NCBI RefSeq assembly: GCF_006228325.1
Contig: NZ_CP040231.1
Span: 879,001 to 943,000 of the forward strand
Source: Streptococcus sp. 1643
Lineage (GTDB): Bacteria; Bacillota; Bacilli; Lactobacillales; Streptococcaceae
DNA length: 64,000 nucleotides
Direction: 5' to 3'
Shown: in pieces, positions 18,775 to 26,962 of the stretch
How the letters are laid out: each line of letters starts with the position of its first letter
How positions within the stretch are numbered: position 1 is the stretch's first letter
Position numbers and translations under genes: made by a program
Notes under the pieces: model-generated
Seen by the model: only the letters and a program-made list of their open reading frames with translations
What the model was told of the DNA's origin: nothing
Databases searched by the model: none

Positions 18775-20238
18775 ATGGAATTAATATTAAAAGCAAAAGA
18801 CATTCGTGTGGAATTCAAAGGACGCGATGTTTTAGATATAAATGAATTAGAAGTATATGATTATGACCGTATTGGTTTAGTAGGAGCAAATGGTGCTGGA
18901 AAAAGCACTTTACTCAGGGTACTTTTAGGAGAATTAACTCCCCCAGGATGTAAAATGAATCGTCTGGGTGAACTTGCCTATATTCCCCAGTTGGACGAAG
19001 TAACTCTGCAGGAGGAAAAAGATTTTGCACTTGTAGGCAAGCTAGGTGTTGAGCAATTAAATATACAGACTATGAGCGGTGGTGAAGAAACAAGGCTTAA
19101 AATAGCACAGGCCTTATCGGCACAGGTTCATGGTATTTTAGCGGATGAACCTACGAGCCATTTAGACCGTGAAGGAATTGATTTTCTAATAGGACAGCTA
19201 AAATATTTTACAGGTGCACTGTTAGTTATTAGCCATGACCGCTATTTTCTTGATGAAATAGTAGATAAAATATGGGAACTGAAAGATGGCAAAATCACTG
19301 AGTATTGGGGAAACTATTCTGATTATCTTCGTCAGAAAGAGGAAGAACGTAAGAGCCAAGCTGCAGAATACGAACAATTTATTGCGGAACGTGCCCGATT
19401 GGAAAGGGCTGCGGAGGAAAAGCGAAAACAGGCTCGTAAAATAGAACAGAAGGCAAAAGGTTCTTCAAAGAAAAAAAGTACTGAAGACGGAGGGCGTTTA
19501 GCTCATCAAAAATCAATAGGAAGTAAGGAAAAAAAGATGTATAATGCTGCTAAAACCCTAGAGCACAGGATTGCGGCCTTAGGAAAAGTAGAAGCTCCGG
19601 AAGGCATTCGCAGAATTCGTTTCAGGCAAAGTAAAGCATTGGAGCTCCATAATCCATACCCTATAGTCGGTGCAGAAATTAATAAAGTATTTGGGGATAA
19701 GGCTCTGTTTGAAAATGCATCTTTTCAAATTCCGTTAGGAGCAAAAGTGGCGTTAACTGGTGGTAATGGAATCGGAAAAACAACTTTAATCCAAATGATC
19801 TTAAACCATGAAGAAGGAATTTCTATTTCGCCTAAGGCAAAAATAGGTTACTTTGCACAGAATGGTTACAAGTACAACAGTAATCAGAATGTTATGGAGT
19901 TTATGCAGAAGGATTGTGACTACAATATATCAGAAATTCGTTCAGTGCTAGCATCTATGGGGTTCAAACAGAACGATATTGGAAAAAGTTTATCTGTTTT
20001 AAGCGGTGGAGAAATTATAAAATTGTTGCTTGCTAAAATGCTCATGGGTAGATATAACATCCTAATAATGGATGAACCCAGTAACTTCCTTGACATACCA
20101 AGTTTAGAGGCTTTGGAAATACTAATGAAGGAGTACACCGGAACTATCGTGTTTATCACCCACGATAAACGATTACTCGAAAATGTAGCAGATGTAGTTT
20201 ATGAAATTAGAGATAAGAAAATAAATCTGAAACATTAA
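18775..20238 (+). CDS. msr(D): ABC-F ribosomal protection protein Msr(D) (Mel)
   Basis: The 487-residue protein has two ABC ATPase domains and no membrane segment. The first has Walker [10 protein letters not shown], signature MSGGEETR and Walker [12 protein letters not shown]. The second has [17 protein letters not shown] and [12 protein letters not shown]. The charged linker (residues ~185-260, [14 protein letters not shown]...KKKSTED) is the antibiotic-resistance domain that reaches the ribosomal exit site and displaces macrolides. It is encoded downstream of mef and is partly independently regulated through its own leader peptide. Confidence 0.95.
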
Positions 20239-20326
20239 ATTTAAGGTAGTCGCTGGTCAGTATAGTCTGTTCTGGTTGGCGACTCCATTGTTAAAGAGTA
20301 TAAAGACTTTAGATTTTATGAATATT

Positions 20327-20363
20327 AAAAATAGGAACAGTCAATTGAACTGCTCCTATTTTT
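20327..20363. terminator. Bidirectional terminator between msr(D) and the leftward SOS operon
   Basis: A 15-bp stem with one mismatch (AAAAATAGGAACAGT / ACTGCTCCTATTTTT) around a 7-base loop. It overlaps the end of the leftward gene. An upstream pair AGTCGC/GCGACT (20248-20284) lacks a T tail. Confidence 0.8.
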
Positions 20364-20655
20364 CTGCTAAATATATTGTAGTTTTCTTATATGTATAATG
20401 ATAGATTAGCGGATTCTCATCTACGGTACTTACTTCAAATATGAAGAAGTGATCGCGGTTATCTCTGGACTTTTCCTTATTGAGGACAAAGTAATTCTTA
20501 CGTGAAGTCGCCATTGTTTTTAGGATATCATCAGTTAGGAAGGTCAATGGAATATTCATGTTAGAGTAGCGGTAGAAGTCACGTTCAAAATCTTGGTAGC
20601 TCTCGCTATAATAGTCCATTTGTAGGTGATTACGCTGAAACTCAAGCTGATTCAT
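20356..20655 (-). CDS. Small conserved protein of the SOS operon
   Basis: A 99-residue protein starting MNQLEFQRNHLQMDYYSESYQDFERDFYRYSNMN with AGGAGGTGC upstream. It overlaps the gene before it. It is acidic and tyrosine-rich, with no membrane segment. I recall similar proteins at the end of umuC operons in streptococcal Tn5252-like and Mega elements, but no function is known. Confidence 0.7.
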   Translation of the reverse strand: MNQLEFQRNHLQMDYYSESYQDFERDFYRYSNMNIPLTFLTDDILKTMATSRKNYFVLNKEKSRDNRDHFFIFEVSTVDENPLIYHYTYKKTTIYLAEK

Positions 20656-21010
20656 AGAGCACCTCCTCGACAAGTTCAATACTAATAATGTCTTTTAATT
20701 TCAAATTGATGTGACCTGTTGTAGTTTTTATCAAAATGAAATCTTTGGTCAGACTTGGTATTGTTCCAGTGTAGGAAACACGCTTGTTTTTTTCAATCAC
20801 TTGAATGCGTGTGCGTAGCTGCCCGGCGTATACTTGACTGAGGAGTAATAATTTCTTCTCTAGTGATAAGTCAGACATGTACGTTACTTTGTTTGTATCA
20901 TCAGAGAGTGCTGATGCATGTTCAGATAGGAAAAAGCCCATCCATTTTTGCATCTTTGTATCCTGGTACTCTCTTGCTGATTGAAATGGTAAATATGAAC
21001 GGTCAATCAT
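20642..21010 (-). CDS. YolD-like protein
   Basis: A 122-residue protein. The N-terminal DRSYLPFQSAREYQDTKMQKWMGFFLSEH and the C-terminal Sm-like stretch (IQVIEKNKRVSYTGTIPSLTKDFILIKTTTGHINLKLKDIISIEL) resemble YolD proteins encoded beside UvrX/UmuC-type polymerases in Firmicutes. Family knowledge suggests a partner or regulator of the polymerase. It is the sixth gene of the operon headed by the S24 repressor. Confidence 0.6.
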   Translation of the reverse strand: MIDRSYLPFQSAREYQDTKMQKWMGFFLSEHASALSDDTNKVTYMSDLSLEKKLLLLSQVYAGQLRTRIQVIEKNKRVSYTGTIPSLTKDFILIKTTTGHINLKLKDIISIELVEEVLYESA

Positions 21011-21022
21011 ATCAAATCCTTT

Positions 21023-21358
21023 CTATGCAGAGGCAAGGGTATTTTTATCAAATTGAATCGTAAAACCTTGAATTCCCCCACCTGTGTAACATTCTTTAAA
21101 GCGATTGATTACCTCAGTATAGATTATCACAGATGAGCTTGTTGGCTTAATGCTAAATGTAAATTCCAATGGTAATCGGTTTTCAGATTTAGCATGTACT
21201 AGTCGTATCGATATTTCAGTTGTTTTGAGTTTTCTCTGACGAAGTTTTGAAGTTGCTGTTTCAACGATTCCATGTAAAAATCTTTCAAGCATTTCAATAT
21301 CATTACATCCTTTGCTACGGATTTCTGAAAATTGTACTGTATTTTTTTCTTGTTTCAT
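21023..21358 (-). CDS. Stand-alone little-finger-like protein of the Y-polymerase operon
   Basis: The 111-residue protein has an order like the little-finger domain of family-Y polymerases: a helix with MLERFLHGIVETATSKLRQRKLK, then strand TTEISIRLVHAK, strand LEFTFSIKPTSSS, helix VIIYTEVINRFKECY and strand GIQGFTIQF. The polymerase upstream already has its own such domain. Start and stop of the two genes overlap (ATGA), so the proteins are made together. No published function is known to me. Confidence 0.55.
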   Translation of the reverse strand: MKQEKNTVQFSEIRSKGCNDIEMLERFLHGIVETATSKLRQRKLKTTEISIRLVHAKSENRLPLEFTFSIKPTSSSVIIYTEVINRFKECYTGGGIQGFTIQFDKNTLASA

Positions 21359-22770
21359 TTTAATCCCTCCAATCCACCAGCGGAATGACCGCCGATAAGT
21401 TTACTACGTTCAATATTTCTGGAACCTTTGGTTAGGACGGTTCCTTTTTGTATGGCCAAAAAACCAAACTGTTCTCTGACAACATCGATTGCTGTCTGAA
21501 GTCTATTTTCTTTTTCAATTTGTTCTACATCGTCAAATAGTGATAGTAGAGTATAATTTTCATCTACGAAGCCACTATAAGATACGCCGATTTGTCTCAC
21601 TGCACCAGAGTTGTATTTCTTTCGGAATAATTCAAGTACATGACCAACCATTGTTTTTGGAAAATTTGCGGGGTCAATCTTTTTCTGAGCATTTATTGAT
21701 TTTTTCATCTCAGTCCTAGAATAGCCAATATGAATAGAAACGACAGTAGCTTTTTTATGTGCCGAGCGAAGACGGTTAGCAACCTGGTCAGCCATTTCAG
21801 CTAATACAATTTCAATTTCTCTTTGGGTTCTGTAATCTCTAGGAAGTACTTGAGAATTACCCAATCCTCGTGATTTTGGTTTATAGGGGTCATGGACGTT
21901 GCTCTCGTCAACTCCGTTTGCGTGAAACCAAAGTTGAACACCGACTTTACCGAATTCTTTTTTGAGAATATCAGGATTGAAATTAGCTAGATCTTTGATT
22001 GAATGAATACCAAGTTTTTGTAAATGAATCTCAGTTTTACTACCAATACCCCAAAAGTCCGTTAATTTTGGAATAGACCATACCTTGGATTCTACATCTT
22101 GGTATGACCAGTTAGCCCTCATAGTAGCAGTTTTCTTAGCTTCATTATCTAGAGCCAATTTAGCTAGAAGAGGGTTGGAATTACTCATTCCAACAGTTGA
22201 GATAATACCTGTTTTGCGATAAATATCTCTCTGAATCATTGCCGAAACATTATCTAACTTATCTTTCCTTGACATTGACTTATCAGAAATAAAGTAAGAA
22301 AGTGAGCTAGTAAGGTCAATAAAGCCTTCATCGATTGAATAGGGGAGAATGTCATCTGGAGCAGCGTAGTCTTGAAAGATATGTTGAATCTCTAAATTCT
22401 TCTCGATATATCTGTCCATACGAGGAGGAACAATGAGTGTACGCATTGCCCAGTGTTCGATGAAAGATTTATACTTGGGTGTTACCTCAATGCCCTGCTT
22501 CCATGCATTCTGATAACTGAATTTACGAGTGTTTACGTCAAAAGGCAAGTCGTAGGAACGCCCTACATTTGCTTTTCCGAATACTTTCTTAAACATAGGA
22601 GAGGAAGCAAGTATTAATCCTGCTGAGTTATCTGCTCGGCTCATGACGCATAATGATGTATAGAGCGGATGCAAACCTCTATCTACACATTCAACCGAAG
22701 CGTAAAAGGACTTCATATCGAGGAAGGCTATGTCACTTTGAGGTTCTATAGAGTAGTCGATATAGCCCAT
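21355..22770 (-). CDS. Family-Y translesion DNA polymerase (UmuC/UvrX-like)
   Basis: The 471-residue polymerase has catalytic Asp18 in IAFLDMKSFYASVE and the second acidic pair in YSIDEGFIDL. It also has helix-hairpin-helix FWGIGSKTEIHLQKLGIHSIKDLA and a C-terminal little finger (RTQREIEIVLAEMADQVANRLR...VVSIHIGYS). It would bypass DNA damage with low fidelity. UmuC-like genes next to mef/msr(D) are characteristic of Mega and Tn1207-type elements. Expression is probably controlled by the self-cleaving repressor at the head of the operon. Confidence 0.92.
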   Translation of the reverse strand: MGYIDYSIEPQSDIAFLDMKSFYASVECVDRGLHPLYTSLCVMSRADNSAGLILASSPMFKKVFGKANVGRSYDLPFDVNTRKFSYQNAWKQGIEVTPKYKSFIEHWAMRTLIVPPRMDRYIEKNLEIQHIFQDYAAPDDILPYSIDEGFIDLTSSLSYFISDKSMSRKDKLDNVSAMIQRDIYRKTGIISTVGMSNSNPLLAKLALDNEAKKTATMRANWSYQDVESKVWSIPKLTDFWGIGSKTEIHLQKLGIHSIKDLANFNPDILKKEFGKVGVQLWFHANGVDESNVHDPYKPKSRGLGNSQVLPRDYRTQREIEIVLAEMADQVANRLRSAHKKATVVSIHIGYSRTEMKKSINAQKKIDPANFPKTMVGHVLELFRKKYNSGAVRQIGVSYSGFVDENYTLLSLFDDVEQIEKENRLQTAIDVVREQFGFLAIQKGTVLTKGSRNIERSKLIGGHSAGGLEGLK

Positions 22771-22774
22771 AGGA

Positions 22775-22903
22775 TCATCTCCGTTTGAGTTTTTCTAGCT
22801 CTTCGATAAGTTCTCCAATGTAATCAGTGATGTCGTATTCGAACTTGTCGGGAGTAAAGATAATACGTTCGCCCTTTATGTAAATCATTTCTTTAACGTT
22901 CAT
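22775..22903 (-). CDS. Small protein of the SOS operon (42 residues)
   Basis: MNVKEMIYIKGERIIFTPDK... with a charged helical end (GELIEELEKLKRR). It overlaps the upstream gene by 11 bases and ends 4 bases before the polymerase start; the polymerase ribosome site GGAGATGATCCT spans its stop. Translational coupling makes it likely to be real. Function unknown. Confidence 0.6.
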   Translation of the reverse strand: MNVKEMIYIKGERIIFTPDKFEYDITDYIGELIEELEKLKRR

Positions 22904-23120
22904 TGGTATTGTCACCCTCCTCGGTCATAGCAATTAAAATAGAATCTTCTATCAAAAAAGCGTAAGGATAGATTTTTGCATCATCATTTTGAGGAATAAG
23001 AATTTCATCGAAACTTTCATTCTCTAGTCGCTCTTCAAAGTTGTCCATATTGAAGATTTCAACTTTACAATCAGGATTGAAACCGTATGTTCCAAGTTCT
23101 AAAATATCTTTTAATTTCAT
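22893..23120 (-). CDS. Small acidic protein of the SOS operon (75 residues)
   Basis: Starts MKLKDILELGTYGFNPDCKVEIFNMDNFEER. Strongly acidic, no membrane segment, 2 bases after the repressor stop. I do not recognise the family. Its position between the repressor and the polymerase suggests damage-inducible expression. Confidence 0.65.
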   Translation of the reverse strand: MKLKDILELGTYGFNPDCKVEIFNMDNFEERLENESFDEILIPQNDDAKIYPYAFLIEDSILIAMTEEGDNTNER

Positions 23121-23122
23121 GA

Positions 23123-23812
23123 CTACACTCCCTCGACAGGCATAAAGTGGCCTACAACCAGACCAACAATTCTTGGTTCATCCTCATAAGGGATGAACTT
23201 ATCTGGATAGTCCTTATTCAAAGAAACCATTCTGAACCCATCATCTTCACGGTAAAGCTTTTTAATATAGACAGCATCATTCCATGATAAAGCATAGACA
23301 ACCCCATCATAGTCGAAGCCGTTTGAACGAATAAGTGCGACTTCGCCACTCTTATAGACAGGCTCCATAGAATCTCCCTCAATCCAAGCTGCAATGTCAT
23401 AACCGTATTGTTCCTCATCTGAGTAGACTATTTCAGTTTCAAACTCGTCAAAGAAGCCCTCACCAAGACCAGCAGACAGTTGAACATCTGATAGTACTTG
23501 GACAGAGAAAAGTGGAGTGACGTTTGAGGTTTGTTGAGAAAGTAGAAGTTCCTCAACATATTCCTCTGCCTTTATCTGATTGTCAGGAGATAACTGAAGA
23601 TAGTTATTGACAATATTGTATTCAGATTCAAAATAGGTAACAGGGACATCTAGGATTTTAGATAAAGCGGTGAGGTGTTTTTGATTAGGTACAGTTTTAC
23701 CACTTTCCCAATGGTTATATGCGACACGGCTTATCGCTAACTCTATTGCAATACTGGTTTGAGAAAGACCAAATTCTTCCCTTTTTGCTTTTAAACGAAA
23801 TTTTGAAAACAT
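23123..23812 (-). CDS. Self-cleaving XRE/S24 SOS repressor (HdiR-like)
   Basis: The 229-residue protein has an N-terminal helix-turn-helix (LSQTSIAIELAISRVAYNHWESG, residues ~16-38). Next comes a probable autocleavage site Ala114-Gly115 (QLSAGLGEGF), and the LexA/UmuD-type peptidase with Ser148 in EGDSMEP and Lys184/185 in YIKKLYR. RecA-stimulated self-cleavage would derepress the operon, as for HdiR of Lactococcus. A perfect 26-bp palindrome overlaps its own promoter, indicating autoregulation. Confidence 0.88.
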   Translation of the reverse strand: MFSKFRLKAKREEFGLSQTSIAIELAISRVAYNHWESGKTVPNQKHLTALSKILDVPVTYFESEYNIVNNYLQLSPDNQIKAEEYVEELLLSQQTSNVTPLFSVQVLSDVQLSAGLGEGFFDEFETEIVYSDEEQYGYDIAAWIEGDSMEPVYKSGEVALIRSNGFDYDGVVYALSWNDAVYIKKLYREDDGFRMVSLNKDYPDKFIPYEDEPRIVGLVVGHFMPVEGV

Positions 23813-23823
23813 TAGTCTACACC

Positions 23824-23849
23824 TTTTGTTAATTTATAAATTAACAAAA
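23824..23849. promoter_or_regulatory. Perfect 26-bp operator palindrome of the S24 repressor
   Basis: The half site TTTTGTTAATTTA is exactly repeated in inverse. It begins at the last base of the repressor's -10 box and ends 11 bases before the start codon, covering the transcription start. A lone half site TTTTGTTAA lies at 63896-63904 near the terminal gene. Confidence 0.75.
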
Positions 23850-23876
23850 TTATATCAAAATGTAAGATAATTTCAA
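23849..23876 (-). promoter_or_regulatory. Promoter of the SOS operon
   Basis: On the minus strand TTGAAA, 16 bases, extended TGA-TATAAT. It is directly followed by the operator palindrome. Confidence 0.75.
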
Positions 23877-23912
23877 CTAGAAAGTTAGAATAAATTTTCG
23901 GATTTTAAAAAC

Positions 23913-23941
23913 TTGAAAAAACAATGTTTTTGTGATATTAT
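23913..23941 (+). promoter_or_regulatory. Promoter of the C5-methyltransferase gene
   Basis: TTGAAA (23913-23918), 17 bases, extended TGA-TATTAT (23936-23941). Predicted start about 23948, too close to the first ATG (23951) for ribosome loading and favouring the ATG at 23975. Confidence 0.65.
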
Positions 23942-23974
23942 GTTTACACAATGAATATTAAAGAAGGTGACATT

Positions 23975-25441
23975 ATGCATGGTGGTCCGAGAAAAGGAGC
24001 AGGAAGAAAGTCGATTTCTAATAAGAGAAAAGCGTATACTATATATCTAAGCGATGAGGATTCTGAAAGGATAGATAGTTTACCTTTGCCAAACAGTTCA
24101 ACTTTTTCTCAAAAATGTAGAGAATTGATTGGTATTGGTATTAAAGAAGTAGAACAAAAGCTTGTCAGAAATAAAGGTGAAGTGACCTTCATTGATTTAT
24201 TTAGTGGTCTTGGAGGTATCAGAATTGGCTTTGAGCAAGCATTGCAGGAACATGGATTGGTTGGAAAATGTGTGTTTTCTAGCGACATCAAGCCTGCTGC
24301 GATAAAGGCATACACTAATAATTTCGGTCATAATCCTGAATGTGATATAACTAAATTAAATCCATCAAACTTACCGAATTTTGATTTTCTATTAGCTGGC
24401 TTCCCATGTCAAGCATTTTCACAAGCAGGATTAGGTCTAGGTTTTCAAGATACGAGGGGAACATTATTTTTTGATATAGCAAAAATACTATTGGAGAAAA
24501 AACCCTTAGGATTTGTTTTGGAAAATGTGGAAGGCTTAGTGAATCACGATAAAGGTAATACTTTTAAAGTTATTACTCGGACTTTGGCAGATTTGGGTTA
24601 CTCAATAAGTTACAGTGTTTTGAATGGTAAGGACTTTGGTTTAGCTCAATCTAGGAAAAGAATTTACATAATTGGGTTTAAATCTAATACTATTGAGACA
24701 TTGGAAAATTTCGAATATTCTCATTCAGTACTTCAGGATGTGATTGACTTTAATACTCCACCAATTGATAGTGACTTTTCCAAAAAATTACTATCAAAAT
24801 ACGATTTGAAGAGTGTGTATGGTAAAGCGATAAAGGATAAACGAGGTGGGGAAAATAATATACATAGTTGGGATATAGGTCTTAAAGGCGAAATATCGGA
24901 GGAACAGGCAGCTTTATTAGACAATTTATTAAAACAAAGAAGAAATAAAAAATGGGCTGAAATAATTGGCATTAAATGGATGGATGGGATGCCGCTAACA
25001 TCGGATATGATTTCCACTTTTTTTAACTCACCTAATCTTACAGATATGCTAGATGATCTTGTAAAAAAAGGATATTTAAGTTTTGAACATCCTAAAAAAC
25101 TTGAAGGTAATAAACGAGTTCCAGACGAAACCCTAGAAAAAGGTTACAATATAGTAACCGGTAAGCTTTCTTTTGAATTTACAAAAATCCTATCGCCCTA
25201 TGATACAACACCAACCTTAGTAGCAACAGATGTTCATAAACTTGCTGTTCCTGTACTTAATGGTATTCGACCTTTAACGGTAAATGAAGGTCTACGATTA
25301 TTTGGTTTCCCAGATAATTATGACCTCAGTTTCCTAAAAGAAAGTGAGGCATTTGACTTACTAGGTAATACAGTATGTGTCCCAGTAATAAAAGCAGTAT
25401 CGAATAAATTATTAGAAACCTATAAAAAAAATAGAGTATGA
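23975..25441 (+). CDS. DNA (cytosine-5)-methyltransferase with N-terminal DNA-binding extension (type II modification)
   Basis: The 488-residue protein opens with a ~60-residue basic segment (HGGPRKGAGRKS...KAYTIYLSDEDSERI) that looks like a ribbon-helix-helix or similar DNA-binding module. The methyltransferase then shows motif I FIDLFSGLGGIRIGFEQ, motif IV GFPCQAFS with the catalytic Cys, motif VI ENVEG, motif VIII QSRKRIYIIG and motifs IX-X (RPLTVNEGLRLFGFP, LLGNTV). N-terminal extensions in the M.SsoII/ScrFI group act as transcription regulators. The phi10394.4 enzyme M.SpyI (CCNGG, memory) is a possible relative. GAAGGTGA precedes the ATG at 23975. Confidence 0.9.
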   Translation: MHGGPRKGAGRKSISNKRKAYTIYLSDEDSERIDSLPLPNSSTFSQKCRELIGIGIKEVEQKLVRNKGEVTFIDLFSGLGGIRIGFEQALQEHGLVGKCVFSSDIKPAAIKAYTNNFGHNPECDITKLNPSNLPNFDFLLAGFPCQAFSQAGLGLGFQDTRGTLFFDIAKILLEKKPLGFVLENVEGLVNHDKGNTFKVITRTLADLGYSISYSVLNGKDFGLAQSRKRIYIIGFKSNTIETLENFEYSHSVLQDVIDFNTPPIDSDFSKKLLSKYDLKSVYGKAIKDKRGGENNIHSWDIGLKGEISEEQAALLDNLLKQRRNKKWAEIIGIKWMDGMPLTSDMISTFFNSPNLTDMLDDLVKKGYLSFEHPKKLEGNKRVPDETLEKGYNIVTGKLSFEFTKILSPYDTTPTLVATDVHKLAVPVLNGIRPLTVNEGLRLFGFPDNYDLSFLKESEAFDLLGNTVCVPVIKAVSNKLLETYKKNRV

Positions 25442-25474
25442 CTTGTTAGCATACTCTATTTTCATTTTAGGATA

Positions 25475-26140
25475 CTATAAATAACTCATCACTCTTTCGT
25501 ACCATTCGTCTGGTGTAAATGGTAAATCAGATACATGCTCAAAATGTCTGTATGCATCTGCAACAGCTTCAACAAACTCGAAAATATTTTCAAAATGATT
25601 GTCTTCATTTCTATAGAAATTACTAGGTCTCATCGCATATGGATTTCCACGTTTTACCTGAAGTCCGATAGGGTAATTTCTAGTGTTGTTAGTAATCTCC
25701 CAAATATGTTTGAGGTAAACCCTCTCTAGCGTAAAACCTTGTGTAAAACCATCATTTGCAGGCCTGTAACCTAAAATAAAGTATCGTGCATTTAATTTTC
25801 CAGGTTCAGTAAAAGTAGTATCGAGAAAGCTAAAAAAATTTGCTAAATCAAATGCTGGAGCATTATTTATATTCCATGCTTTAACTTCTACATCAATAGG
25901 ATTTCCATTAAAATTTGCTACAAAATCAGGAAACTCTTGTGTATGAGCACCTGGCTGTATATCTACACCAAGGAATGTGAACCAACTAGGAAGCCATTCT
26001 TGTAAGCAGTTACCAATAACATCATTTCCAGAATAAATATGCGCTCGATTTGCAAACGTAATTGAAATTGCACCTGCTTGTCCAACAAGTCTTTCTTGGG
26101 TCAATTGGAAAAGTTCTTCAATAGTTTCGATATTGTCCAT
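25475..26140 (-). CDS. Type II restriction endonuclease, NgoBV/NlaIV-like
   Basis: The 221-residue protein has a PD-(D/E)XK core: EFPDFVANF followed by IDVEVKAWN (Asp...Glu-x-Lys). Then come PAFDLANFFSFLDTTF and LNARYFILGY, which resemble the NgoBV/NlaIV family (GGNNCC cutters) as I remember it. It faces the methyltransferase gene and shares its 3' side, the usual R-M layout. The recognition sequence cannot be read from the protein. Confidence 0.65.
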   Translation of the reverse strand: MDNIETIEELFQLTQERLVGQAGAISITFANRAHIYSGNDVIGNCLQEWLPSWFTFLGVDIQPGAHTQEFPDFVANFNGNPIDVEVKAWNINNAPAFDLANFFSFLDTTFTEPGKLNARYFILGYRPANDGFTQGFTLERVYLKHIWEITNNTRNYPIGLQVKRGNPYAMRPSNFYRNEDNHFENIFEFVEAVADAYRHFEHVSDLPFTPDEWYERVMSYL

Positions 26141-26164
26141 GTTGATTACTCCTAAAAAATTATT

Positions 26165-26851
26165 CTAGTTTTGCTTTGTTTTAATAAAGTGATCTATACT
26201 TGCTTTGATATCTAATAATTCGTCAGTAGATAAAGTTTCCAAATTTTTTAATATTAATTGCAGAGATCTATATTTTTGTGTGAGAAGTAAGGCCTTCCTA
26301 AACTCTTCAAGTGAGTTGAAATAAGAGGTAGAATTATCAAAATCCTCCCAATTTTTGGGTCTTAGATTGCCATCCTTTTCACGGTATTTTGTCAATATTT
26401 TAGATTTTTCATTTCTTCTTCCTACAAATTTATACAAATAATCAATATAAATATTATCGATAGTAATGATGGAATTATCGTCAATAGAATATTTTACGAA
26501 TATACAAAAGATATTGTTATTGAATTTATCGATTTTCTTAGTGTAAGAATTAAGAGTCCCTAAATCATTAGCAGGTTCAGTAATAAAAGTACCTGATTTG
26601 TTATATAGACCACATTTATACTCTAATGCATACTTATTACCTCTTATAGTTAGAGTAAGATCGGGAAAATAATTTTTATTGGGGGCTCTATAGGATTTGA
26701 ATTTAATTTTTTTATTTCTAAGATATTCTTCGATAATGTCAGAAATGTGATCCTCAATCATTTTTCCAAAATTTTCGTAACTGTTCAAATCATGCTCGCT
26801 TATCTTTTTGGGGATTTCTTTGAGTAGAAATTTTTTTAAATTCTTTAGCAT
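26165..26851 (-). CDS. Second restriction endonuclease-like protein
   Basis: The 228-residue lysine-rich protein has a PD-(D/E)XK arrangement: NYFPDLTLTIRGNKYALEYKCGLYN (Asp, then Glu-x-Lys). It is 24 bases upstream of the NgoBV-like gene and transcribed with it from a promoter at about 26.9 kb. It could be the partner endonuclease of the methyltransferase, an accessory nuclease, or a second specificity subunit. I do not recognise the exact family. GGGAGGTATAA precedes the ATG. Confidence 0.55.
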   Translation of the reverse strand: MLKNLKKFLLKEIPKKISEHDLNSYENFGKMIEDHISDIIEEYLRNKKIKFKSYRAPNKNYFPDLTLTIRGNKYALEYKCGLYNKSGTFITEPANDLGTLNSYTKKIDKFNNNIFCIFVKYSIDDNSIITIDNIYIDYLYKFVGRRNEKSKILTKYREKDGNLRPKNWEDFDNSTSYFNSLEEFRKALLLTQKYRSLQLILKNLETLSTDELLDIKASIDHFIKTKQN

Positions 26852-26883
26852 TTATACCTCCCAATGAGTTAATTCCAATTAAT

Positions 26884-26924
26884 TATATCATAGTTTATAA
26901 GCGCTTGCAAAATGTGGTATAATT
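26884..26924. promoter_or_regulatory. Overlapping divergent promoters: endonucleases (left) and ImmA/HTH gene (right)
   Basis: Leftward: TTGCAA, 17 bases, extended TGA-TATAAT. Rightward: extended TGG-TATAAT with only a weak -35. The TTGCAA and AAGCGCTT palindromes are shared between the two, so one bound regulator could affect both directions. Confidence 0.55.
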
Positions 26925-26962
26925 TTCTAGAAAATAATTGTAAGTGTTCTCGGAGGTAACTA

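Noticed and set aside
20248-20284. AGTCGC/GCGACT hairpin after msr(D) as terminator
   Set aside because: No T run follows. The strong hairpin at 20327-20363 is the better terminator.
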